This document shows positions 55,492-64,000 of a stretch of DNA of 64,000 nucleotides, in pieces. A program made the translations under genes and the position numbers. This DNA is from Piezodorus guildinii. Its lineage: Eukaryota; Arthropoda; Insecta; Hemiptera; Pentatomidae. The notes beneath the pieces were generated by a model. The model was not told where the DNA came from. It made no database searches and saw only the letters and a program-made list of their open reading frames with translations. Each line of letters begins with the position of its first letter. Position 1 is the first letter of the stretch. The DNA lies in NCBI GenBank assembly GCA_023052935.1, contig CM041297.1, forward strand, positions 101,939,063-102,003,062, given 5' to 3'.

Positions 55492-56345
55492 TTTTTTTTT
55501 CTTCATAATTTCATTCGTACCTGACAGAAGTCCTCTGTGAAACGTAAGCAGCAGACATGATTGGCGTGGGGAAAGAAAGTGCCCAGCAACACCTATTCCT
55601 GGGCTTTAATTTAGCAGAGGAGGTCTCACATTCAGCTTCTCTTCAGCCTTCTTTTAACAGGCAATGCATTTATTGACATGTCGCATATAAGTTTATTGTC
55701 GTGTGCGTAGGTTTACCATGAAAAGAGAAACCAAAAGTGTTAGTCAACTGTTGTTGGTTGTAAGTCCATATGTAGGATTTGGTTGTTTACGTACCAAGAA
55801 GCTGTCGTTATGAGTCTTAAACTTTTTTATTGAAATGATTGCAGTTTTTGTATGTGGATTTTTTTTTCTGAGCCATAAATCTATGAAGCTTAAGTTCATA
55901 TGGGTTTAAGTAGATATGTGTATGTATTCAGTTTCTGTCTAATTTTATGTTTTGATGATTTAGATAGAAGGCAGCATTGTACTTTTAGTCGCTTGTTGAG
56001 TGTTAGACCTAGGTAAGGGTCCTAGTGATACCTTTGTAGGATCAGTAAATGATTTTGAACAGTCAGAAATTAATAGGGTACATTTTTTAAGTTATGAACT
56101 TGGTTCAATACCGTGGCAAACGATAGTATATAACATTGCTTGTACAATAGATTTAAAATATATACTGCTATGCTTTTGACCGTCTTGCTTTTCTAAGCCA
56201 ATAGTAGTGTCAGATACATGTCTTTACAATATATTTTGTACCTATCATTTGTTAATGTCTTATTGGATACCTTTCTAAAGGTTTCGTGTTTATCGATTCA
56301 CTAAATTATTGAGTGGCCTGAAGAGAATTATCATTGAACAATTAC
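55492..56345 (-). mobile_element. LINE-A copy 7 (minus), about 0.85 kb
   Basis: T-run at 55492-55500, then TTCGTACCTGACAGAAGTCC and the terminal region. It runs upstream past GCTGTCGTTATGAGTC to the block at 56270-56340 that matches 23580-23660 (GGTTTCGTGTTTATCGATTC). Frame decayed. It is the longest LINE-A 3' copy apart from 22953. Confidence 0.75.
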
Positions 56346-56662
56346 AATAAATATATTAAAGGAAATGTTTCTAACAATTGCCCTTTCTTTACATCTATTA
56401 TTAAATAATGATCGAGATTACTTAGGCTGATTACTATTGTTGCCACAGCTTATTACATATATAGGTTCCTGTGATGGATGTAACGACACTGGTAATTTGA
56501 TTCCTTCGTTTTGTAAGGACATCCTCCCCTCTCCCATCTCCGATTTTATTTCTTCGTTCCCTGCGACAATTCTGTAATTATCTTCTACGATGGAGGGAGA
56601 TTTGTGAATATGCGAATAACTAAATAAAACAAAAGACTGTCGCGCTTCCTCATACTTGATAC
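56346..56662. other. Intron sequence, nothing assigned
   Basis: AT-rich; the minus frame here merely extends the neighbouring LINE tail into flanking DNA. Confidence 0.35.
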
Positions 56663-56679
56663 AATAAACATACCAAATA

Positions 56680-57343
56680 ATAATAATAATAATAATAATA
56701 GGCTTAGCGAACCCGAAGGTTCGATGCCGATACCACCAAATTCCGCCTTCACAGACTCGTCCAATGTTCACCATTCAAGCCCAAGCCCCCGAGATCAGCC
56801 TTAACGCAATCCTCCCATCTCCGCTTCGGCCTACCTTTCGGACGCCTACCAGTCGGATCAGCAAATACCAACTTTCTCGGAATCCGCTCGTCATCGAGCC
56901 CAACAACTTTACTCGCCCATTTGAGTCTCCGCGATGCAATCAGCTCAATTATATTCACAGGATGCAAGTTCCGCAATTCCGCGTTGTGCAACCTTCTAAA
57001 CTCCCCAGTGGCCTCATCTCTCTTTGGACCAAATATTTTACGCAATACCTTATTTTCGAAAACCTTAAGCCGTTGTTCATCTTTCAAAGTAAGTGGCCAC
57101 GTTTCACAACCGTAAAGAACCGTTGGAAGAATAATTGTTTTATAAATTCTAATCTTTAAGTTTTTAGATAGAAGCCGCGAACTAAGTAACTTAGCTACTG
57201 AATAATTACACGCATTTCCCACCTTTAACCGGGACTTTATTTCTTCCTGGATTTCATTTTTTCTAGTTATAATTGAACCTAAATACTTGAATTTCTCTAC
57301 GTGTTCAAAAGTATGACCTGATACATCAATATCACCAAGATCG
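56680..57343 (-). mobile_element. LINE-G, RTE-like, inserted beside the kinase exon
   Basis: A 664-bp 5'-truncated LINE on the minus strand with one open frame until a break near 56755. Landmarks: KFKYLGSIITRKNEIQEEIK (thumb), VAKLLSSRLLSKNLKIRIYK, TVLYGCETWPLTLKDEQRLK, KVLRKIFGPKRDEATGE, ASRRLKWASKVVGLDDERIP and RPKGRPKRRWEDCVKADLGG. The order is typical of RTE/Jockey-like C-terminal tails. The tail is (TTA)n-like, seen as (ATA)n at 56680-56700. AATAAACATACCAAATA occurs exactly at 56663-56679 and 57344-57360, a 17-bp target duplication. It lies 91 bp before the acceptor of the 57452 exon. Confidence 0.92.
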
Positions 57344-57451
57344 AATAAACATACCAAATACAAATAAATATTGTGCAATATAACTATTTTAGTTTTTAAC
57401 TATATACATATATATACAAAACATATTTTACAATCTTGTACCTCATTACAG

Positions 57452-57644
57452 GTTGCACTGAGCGTTGCCTCACTCCTCCACTTACTGGCCCACTCACCCC
57501 TGGGTTCCTTGGCGGCTCCGGACCTCAAGAGGCAGCAGTTTGTTCTAGTCGACGGCCAACTCAAACTCACCGATGCCGACGACCTCAGGATCTCAGAGCC
57601 CAGGTGTGACACACATGCGGACTGCATCTCACATACAGGATCAG
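57452..57644 (+). CDS. PKDCC: PKDCC/VLK-like secreted kinase, catalytic-loop exon
   Basis: Internal exon of 193 nt (64 codons plus one base) with acceptor TTACAG and donor TCAG|GTACCC. Residues 1-20 give VALSVASLLHLLAHSPLGSL, an amphipathic helix-like segment. Asp24 lies in AAPDLKRQ, followed by QFVLVDGQLKLTDADD (29-44), which matches the family's catalytic-loop and metal-binding (DFG-equivalent) region. Cys52 and Cys58 follow in EPRC....DC, as in PKDCC, where disulfides are expected in a secreted enzyme. The frame continues WEERLK|VALSV from exon 57-170. An internal CAG|GTGTGA at 57601-57609 could be an alternative donor, but using it would drop the second conserved cysteine. The codons are GC-rich compared with the surrounding AT-rich intron. 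The rest of the C-lobe must lie beyond the window. Identification rests on my recognition of the motif order. Confidence 0.85.
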
Positions 57645-57842
57645 GTACCCATTTTAAATACTGTTAAGTTTATTTGATATTTTGTCATCAAATTTATCTA
57701 CCTTTTTAATATTAAGTAATTTCATTATAAGATTCTGTTCGAATCGTGAATTTAAATCCACAATTAGGAGGAAAGGCTTGTCTTGCAGATTTCTGTGGCA
57801 GATTGTAAATATTGTATTTAGATATGAAACCTACTCTATAGA

Positions 57843-58247
57843 ATTGCGGGTTTGAGCTTTGGAGCTCCACAAACCATCAAATTCTTCCCGTCTTCAATCC
57901 TTACAATCTAAATTCCTTAACGCTCCTTACTTCGTCACGAATAAGCTCATCCATAAAGACCTTAATATTCCTCATGTAGCTGATGTGGCCCTAACCAGGT
58001 CTTAATCCTTCCATGACAAACTCCATCCCCACTCTGAACCTTCCTAGCTTCCTCTTCCATTCCTGGAAATCCTCCGAGGCGTCTGAAAATAAGATGGCCT
58101 CGAGACCTTCAAGGTTAGATTACCTAGTGGAGTTCTGCCAATGGTCAGTTTCTCTTCATGTCTTTTTCATGTGTTTTATCTAACAGATAATTTACTATAT
58201 GTATTAATCAATACAGTTGTAAATATCAATAAATGAATGAATAAAAG
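57843..58247 (+). mobile_element. LINE-B 3' end copy
   Basis: Starts in the block GAGCTTTGGAGCTCCACAAA and continues with CGTCTTCAATCCTTACAATC, AAAGACCTTAATATTCCTCA and CTCCGAGGCGTCTGAAAA. The 3' UTR ends CAGTTGTAAATATCAATAAA. Damaged by indels and stops. Confidence 0.8.
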
Positions 58248-58290
58248 GTATGATATCTTGTGTACATCAAACATTTATTTTAGTTCCATT

Positions 58291-58296
<6 letters not shown>

Positions 58297-58342
<46 letters not shown>
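58297..58342. repeat. (AT)n microsatellite
   Basis: About 45 bp AT dinucleotide. Confidence 0.9.
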
Positions 58343-58344
<2 letters not shown>

Positions 58345-58561
58345 TTTATTTTGTTTGTATTTTATTTATCGATTTTACAGCATTCGTTTCAATTTTCTTT
58401 GGTTTGTCTGTTTTTATTATTTCAAGAAATAGAAGCTATTATAAAAAAAAATGTTTTAACTATACATTAATTATTGTTTTTATTAAACGGAAAACTAAGC
58501 TCAAATAAAATATGCGTGTGTATTTTTTTTTAAATAAAACTGTAATTACTTATCAACCATA

Positions 58562-59705
58562 ATTAAAAAATCTGGTGAGGGAAACAAACAACTTTCACTT
58601 ACCTCCGTTCTTAAAATCGATTAAAGAATTGTCAAATACAGTTGGAGATAAAAATGAGTGAAACTAATAAAGAATTAATTGAATTGAATTTCTATAGAAA
58701 CATGTGTTTTATTAAAAAATCGCATAAACAATCAGTTACTTTTATCGGCTTTTCGTCACTCTTTAATATATTTTTCTTTTCTTTTTTAATTTGTTTGGAA
58801 GTTTTTCTTAATATAAACACTTAAATAAGGACAACTTTTAAATGAACACCCATTAGGACAAATAGCAGTGTGCTATGAAATAAAATGATGGGTTATATAT
58901 AAAAAAGCATTTATTATAATGAAAAAAATGTCTTGAAAATGAGGAAAAAGTCCCGAAACGTCGACAGATATGAAAAGCTTATGAAATAAAGTAATTAAGT
59001 GACAAATGGAAGTCAATATGTGCTCTTTTAAGTGTTGATAATATTTTTTGTAAAATCTTTAGGTTTCGTGCGGTATATTATACACGTATATTAATGTTCT
59101 TATTTTCAAAAACACAAAAATTACATTGAAAAATAGTTTTGCTCATTTCTCCTTTAGTTGGTTATAAAATTCGTACATCTTGTATATTTAGCTGTTTTTT
59201 TAGCAATACTTATCAAATGATATGGTTATTTTTATGAAATCTCAAACATTAAAGGTACTATAAAGAAAATTTAAAATACCGGCATTTAATCCCTGTCAGA
59301 CTATTTCAACCAGAATACAACCTATATGATATCAAAGTCCATTAAATGTTACATCGATATAACGAGGTTGATCAAAATCGTGAGAGCTCTTTTTGAGAAT
59401 ATCGTAAAAAGGTGCAAAATGTTATTAAGTAGCACTTCAGGTCAGCTGATTTTAGTGAAAAAGTTGTTGTAACATCTCGGGGCTATAGTTTTCTTAAATA
59501 TGAAATTTCAGTTTTGTACGACTTTTCGTTTTCGGGCTATACTTACCACATACGGACCCAAAAAACCTTTTTCGGGACTTGTTTATTTGGACCCTAAAAC
59601 GTGTATTTACGTTGAAAAATCTGGAATTCGAAAATTTTAACGATCGCAATACTTTCCCTTACTATATATTTTATATAGTAAATGGATGAAAGTAATAGAA
59701 ACTTT
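58562..59705 (-). repeat. REP-D copy, interrupted by a Penelope-like insert
   Basis: Left end AAAAAATCTGGTGAGGGAAA then ACTTTCACTTACCTCC. Right end AACGATCGCAATACTTTCCC then TTACTATATATTTTATATAG. The family core GGCATTTAATCCCTGTCAGA and AGAGCTCTTTTTGAGAATAT is present. 58800-59050 is not family sequence. Confidence 0.8.
58817..59038 (+). mobile_element. Penelope-like 3' motif insert (about 220 bp)
   Basis: Contains TTGAAAATGAGGAAAAAGTC then CCGAAACGTCGACAGATATG and an A-rich tail, echoing the Penelope-like motif at 24481-24520. AACACTTAAA (58817-58826) and TTTAAGTGTT (59029-59038) form short inverted ends. Class uncertain: Penelope fragment or small inverted-repeat element. Confidence 0.4.
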
Positions 59706-60289
59706 GTGTTTCAAAAGAATAAATAGAAGTGTATAATACTTGAAACACTAAGCGATGAGGTGACTGTGATGCGGCCTTTGATTGAGATTGTCGTTGGGTG
59801 TGGTGTGGTCAGGATCCTATCTGACCCATGATAAGGAAATACTGATAAGAATTAAGGTCTGTGTAGTCCATACCTACCATATCTCGTCCCTTTGTACTCC
59901 TGTCCATACCATCTATCCTCACTTGAATGTGCATTTTGAATCAAATGGAATTTGGTTTTAAAATTGTATGTAATATGAAAAAATTAAAAAAATCAATTTG
60001 TTAACATAGAAAAATTACACACTAAGTAGATACATAATAAACGATTATTTAAATAAAATATCTTACATTGTGGTGCACCTTCATATTAACTTTATTATTT
60101 CAATAATTTTACATTAATACAGTAAAGCACTATTAATTAAAATTTTGTATACATGAACATATGTTTCTGTTTTATCTTTTAGTTTTGTCTAGTTTTGTTA
60201 TTAATTATAAGAATTATTACTATTAGAAGCTACCTTTTAATTGATCATTATTGTTCACTTTTTTATTTTCTATTATTTTTTGTTTGTTT
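59706..60289. other. Intron sequence, nothing assigned
   Basis: 59755-59935 is GC-richer and lacks a repeat partner (GACTGTGATGCGGCCTTTGA). Possible conserved element, weak. Confidence 0.3.
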
Positions 60290-60380
60290 TATGTTTTTAA
60301 ACTAAAGTATGTATGTTTTGTAAAATTATTCAAAAGGGACTTGTCCCAGAATAAATAATGAATTTATTATTATTATTAAT
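60290..60380 (+). mobile_element. LINE-C 3' terminus (plus)
   Basis: AAAAGGGACTTGTCCCAGAA then TAAATAATG and an (ATT)n tail shares the terminal hairpin and AGAATAAA end with the 40531 and 43884 copies. Confidence 0.65.
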
Positions 60381-60872
60381 ACACTTATACAACAGAAGAC
60401 GTAAACGTTCCATATGGTAATTTTACATTGATAAACATTTTTAATTAAAACTAATAATTTTTTAAATAAGTTATGTTGTTCGGTTCAGGTAAAAATTTAG
60501 AATTTAAGCTAAAAATAATAAATAGGTAAAAATAAACACTACAATCCTAATCCCAACCAAGTTCAATTAACCTGGTTACCCTCTAACCGAGTGGCTCCAA
60601 AAATTGCATGTGATAGCAAGCACGTGTACCCACATGTTCCTTTCTTAAAAGATTCTGTTTATTGAATTCTAGATTAATCTAAAGTGTTTTTAAAAAACTA
60701 TTAGGAATTCTCCAACTTTAGGAATTGATCGGAATAATCTTTTCCCGGACTTATTTTTCTGATTAATTTAAAAAAACTTAATCACACTGGATCCATTAAC
60801 ACAAATTGATTTTAAACCAAAAGTACCTTGGAAACCTCATTAAAATAAATATATTCTTAAATAAAGAATTTT
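60381..60872. other. Intron sequence, nothing assigned
   Basis: AT-rich; 60545-60630 is slightly GC-richer. No match. Confidence 0.35.
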
Positions 60873-60886
60873 AAATTTATTATTTT

Positions 60887-61914
60887 CCCCCTACATACTT
60901 CCTTATCATCAAGTCCTACCTCACTGACAGATCCTTCAAAGTAAATCATAATAATTCCTATTCATCCATTTTTAGTCAGTTTGCTGGTGTTCCTCTAGAC
61001 AGTATCCTAGGACCTATTCTTTTCACAGTTTATACAGCTGATATCCCATCCCATCCTAACACTTTCCTTTCTACCTACGCTGATGACACTTGTGTGTTAT
61101 CAGTCAATACTGATCCAACTATTGCCTCTCAAACTCTCCAATCCCACATCAGAGACCTCGAAGTGTAGTGTCAGAACTGGAGAATTAAAATAAATGCCAA
61201 CAAATCCAACCAAATTACCTTTACCCTTCGTCGTAAACCTATGACATCCTGCCCTACTCTCTCCTTCAATAATACTCCTCTTGTCCCGGTTGAACAGATC
61301 CGATATCTAGGACTGCACCTTGACAAACGTTTCACTTGGAACCCTCATACAAGACTTAAACGACAAGAAACTGCTCGACGTTTTTGACTACTTCAACACT
61401 TACTAGACAAACGTTCTAATCTTCCAGTTAACTACAAAAGACTCATCTACATGACTATCATAAGGCCGATATGGACTTACGGAGTAGAGCTTTGGGACAC
61501 TACTAAACCATCAAATTCTTCTCGTATCCAATCCCTACAATCCAAAATCCTTCGTAAAATCCTCAATGCTCCTTACTTTGCCACGAATACACTGATCCAT
61601 AAAGATCTTAATGTTCCGTATGTTGCTGATTTGGCCCGATCTAGATACCATTCCTTTCATGGCAAACTCCATTCCCACCCTAATCCTCTAGTTGCAATCC
61701 TTTCTTCCTCTTCAATTCCTGACAATCCTCCGAGGCGTCTGAAAAGGAGATGGCCCCGAGACCTTCTAGTTTAGAACATTTTTAGAGTGCTTCCATTTGG
61801 AAGCTTCTCCACATGTGTTTCATGCCTTTATTTATTTCATCTAATTTACTTGTTGTATTCCTGTATACAGTTGTAAATTCCAATAAATAAATAAAATAAA
61901 AAAAATAATAAATA
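60887..61914 (+). mobile_element. LINE-B copy with 14-bp duplication, two stops
   Basis: A 1,028-bp, 5'-truncated copy beginning in the RT domain (PTYFLIIKSYLTDRSFK), through SQFAGVPLDSILGPILFTVY, LSTYADDTCVLS and IRYLGLHLDKRFTWNPHTR, to RRLKRRWPRDLLV. In-frame stops at about 61168 (after RDLEV) and 61386 (after ETARRF) disable it. AAATTTATTATTTT occurs exactly at 60873-60886 and 61915-61928. The tail is an AAT/AAAT-rich run rather than pure poly(A). Upstream it extends about 55 codons farther than the 46595 copy. Confidence 0.95.
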
Positions 61915-61928
61915 AAATTTATTATTTT

Positions 61929-62690
61929 AAGTCTAATCTCACTGTCCTTTAATTTTTTATACAATATGAATTTGACAACTTTATTTGAAATGAAGATGTA
62001 ACATGATGGACTATAGGTCATGAGAAAAATATTTTTATTATTATTTAACCATTTCTGTATAGTAAATGTTATGAAAGTTTTTGTGAAATTTATCTATAAC
62101 ATATTGATTTTTCTGTGTGTTTTGATAGAGTTGTAAAATAGTTGTTATGTACATAATTGTAATACAAGCAACTAATGTATTTTTTAATAACATTAAATAA
62201 TATAAAACAAACAGTTTATAAAATACCGTTCAGTTCATAGACGCTATAATACTTAAATTATTGTGTCCATAAATCGAGCAGTTTGGATATGATTTGTTAA
62301 TGGGGTATGTGGATTGGAACAAAGAAAAAAAAACTCATTTCTGTATTTGCACAGCTGCATATTCAAATAATATATTTTTATTCTTTTTTTTATTTATCAT
62401 ACATTTTATTAAAAATGCTTTTGGATATTAATTAGTAAGTATTATTGAGCTCTTTAATTTAAGGATGGTAACCCGTGTCTGAATAAATTATGAAATTATA
62501 CAAAACATTTAATATCTTTTCTTTCTAGCTGTAATGCCAAATATTGAATAGTGACAATTAGTAGGAGGATAATAGCTTGTGAAATGAAAAAATTAGTTTT
62601 GTTTCTTACTTAATTATTGATAAACAATAATTCAGCTTTCACTGTATCTCAAAAAAAATGTTATTTTATTTTATTAATTATGTAATTTAA
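61929..62690. other. Intron sequence, nothing assigned
   Basis: AT-rich, T-run near 62384. Confidence 0.35.
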
Positions 62691-62905
62691 AGCATTGGTT
62701 AAGTGCTGTAGGTTCATGTTAGTGATATGCATTGAGCAGAGCTTAGTTGGAAGCTATATGGAGTAACATTACCCGACACTGTTAATTAGAGGCTAGGCTA
62801 AGGGCCAACCAAATCTAGCCGGAAATCCGAGGACATAATCTCGGCTTATAGTGTGTCCGTCAACCCGGGTCCTGCAAGCTACAGCCTTCATTCACTCTCA
62901 AAGAT
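62691..62905. promoter_or_regulatory. Candidate conserved non-coding block
   Basis: GC-richer, with no repeat partner: CGACACTGTTAATTAGAGGC, GGGCCAACCAAATCTAGCCG and CCGTCAACCCGGGTCCTGCA. Regulatory role is inference. Confidence 0.25.
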
Positions 62906-63648
62906 CTTAACAAAAAATATTTAACTACGAATGGAGTTTTCTCAAATTAAGAAAGTTAGAATTTTGACCACACTCATAGACAATTCAATGCCTATGAAGT
63001 CAGAATATTTGCCGGTAGTCTAAGGACTTGACATGTGACGATTACTCTTTACAGCTACACAAATAAGATGACAAGTAATAGAATAAACAAACATAGGTGT
63101 TTACAAGATCGATAGGTAGTTTTCTGTGAATGTTAAACACAGAGTTCAACCAAATTGATTGTACATCCAATTATCGACCTAACCAAATGAAATCAAATTT
63201 TATTTTTACAAGCTATTTTTTTCGTTCAGAGACCTGCTTTTCATAGCAAAGATATTTCTATAATCCTGTTAATACATTTTATTTACTTTGGCCGACTAAA
63301 AATAGTTGATCATATATTCTAAACCATTGGTACCGACCTTTATGGAAATTTCAAATATCTCCTATTGTGATAACTAAAATTTGTCTATCTGTAATTAATC
63401 CAGGTAGGATCGAATATAATTACATTAGGAGCTATTTTATTTTTTAAAACAGATATTTTAAAGACTATTACATGTTTTTTCGGTTTAATCTAATTTGTGA
63501 TTTGAATTAAGGCTTTTGACTTAACTAACTCTTTATCTGAAAAAAATGTCATATTTTTTATTGTTGCATTAGTATCCGGTAACGTTGCCTCTGAGACATA
63601 CTTTTTTATTTATTTAGAAATAATAACGCTCTTTAATATATATATATA
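62906..63648. other. Intron sequence, nothing assigned
   Basis: AT-rich; ends in (TA)n next to the mariner. Confidence 0.35.
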
Positions 63649-64000
63649 TTGGGTTGATGCAAAATTAATGCAGGTTTTTAGTAGGTATTGTAAATACGCC
63701 ATATCTTTACTTTAACCATATATATTTAATCAAAATAATTTCCATCTGAATCAATGCACTTTTGCCAACGTTCAACAAGCTTTCTTATTCCACCAGAAAA
63801 AAAATCCGAATCCCTGGACTCAATGAAATCACGAAAAGAATTTTCAATGTCGTCCTGGTTTTGAAAATTGTTCTCCCTCAAAAAGTTGTTCAGATGCCTG
63901 AAAAAGTGGAAGTCTGTAGGAGAGAGGTCAGGTGAATAAGGCGGATGTTGGAGAACTTCGTAGCCCAACTCGTGCAGTCGTCGAAGCGTTGGTTGTGCAA
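63649..64000 (-). mobile_element. Mariner, 3' end with open transposase frame (partial)
   Basis: The terminal repeat at 63649 reads TTGGGTTGATGCAAAATTAA, typical of mariner, with TA outside. The minus frame is open from the window edge to 63726: AQPTLRRLHELGYEVL, then QHPPYSPDLSPTDFHFFRHL (third catalytic Asp in SPTD), NFLRENNFQNQDDIEN and a C-terminal VERWQKCIDSDGNYFD. This is the last third of a D,D34D transposase. No stops are visible, so it may be better preserved than the 2755 copy. The rest lies outside the window, so activity cannot be judged. Confidence 0.9.

Larger units (their letters stand above)
57645..64000 (+). other. Next intron of the PKDCC-like gene (partial)
   Basis: Starts GTACCC at a phase-1 donor and has no recognisable exon before the window ends. 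It contains LINE-B copies, a REP-D copy, a LINE-C tail and a mariner. Confidence 0.6.

Noticed and set aside
56764..57159. 131-codon plus frame opposite LINE-G
   Set aside because: Shadow of the antisense LINE coding; no known motif.
58945..58965. Functional hammerhead ribozyme
   Set aside because: Only part of the conserved core is present and key bases differ; reported only as a motif.
60540..60660. tRNA-like stretch (CTAACCGAGTGGCTCC)
   Set aside because: No B-box at the right spacing.

Overview
The window is AT-rich eukaryotic DNA (non-coding parts very roughly 70% A+T). It is most likely from an arthropod or another invertebrate. The reasons are a dense mix of Jockey- and RTE-type LINEs, mariner and hAT-like DNA elements, Penelope-like 3' ends and tRNA-derived SINEs, with one split host gene of animal type. 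The species cannot be named from this sequence.

The only host gene I can support is a PKDCC/VLK-like secreted protein kinase on the + strand. Two internal exons are visible, 57-170 and 57452-57644. Both have AG/GT borders, phase 0 joins them, and together they read as one continuous kinase segment. They flank a 57,281-bp intron (171-57451), and the window ends inside the next intron. Almost everything else is intron sequence and the transposable elements lodged in it.

Layout of the intron. 1-12.5 kb: a short hairpin, a mariner relic, decayed Jockey 3' ends (family A), one family B relic, a 145-bp palindromic MITE and a (TA)n tract of about 215 bp. 12.5-33 kb: a TAAT-rich segment that may be regulatory, repeat family D, four SINE families, two large minus-strand family B copies (one split by a 323-bp hAT-type MITE), a family A copy with an RT motif, and a Penelope-like 3' end. 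33.4-36.8 kb: a full-length RTE retrotransposon (minus) with a perfect 15-bp target duplication and one frameshift. 36.8-43.1 kb: nested family D, LINE E, LINE B, LINE C and SINE insertions. 43.8-47.6 kb: family C between TA microsatellites, then three family B copies, the last (46595-47578) young with a 12-bp duplication. 48-57 kb: mostly unassigned sequence, a LINE with an RNase H-like domain, two inverted family A copies sharing a 3' flank, a tandem duplication, and a small RTE-like LINE inserted 91 bp before the second exon.

After 57645 the next intron carries two more family B copies, a family D copy interrupted by a Penelope-like insert, a family C tail and a mariner running off the window end. 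Exact target-site duplications (8-17 bp) at many junctions give the relative order of insertions. I found no tRNA or rRNA gene, no CRISPR, no operon and no second host gene. I did not find a clearly new biological system. The best leads are the large TE-filled kinase intron, repeat family D, the shared 3' flank of two family A copies, and the LINE placed next to a splice acceptor. Family letters (LINE-A to LINE-J, REP-D, REP-F, REP-K, SINE1-4) are my own labels for this window.
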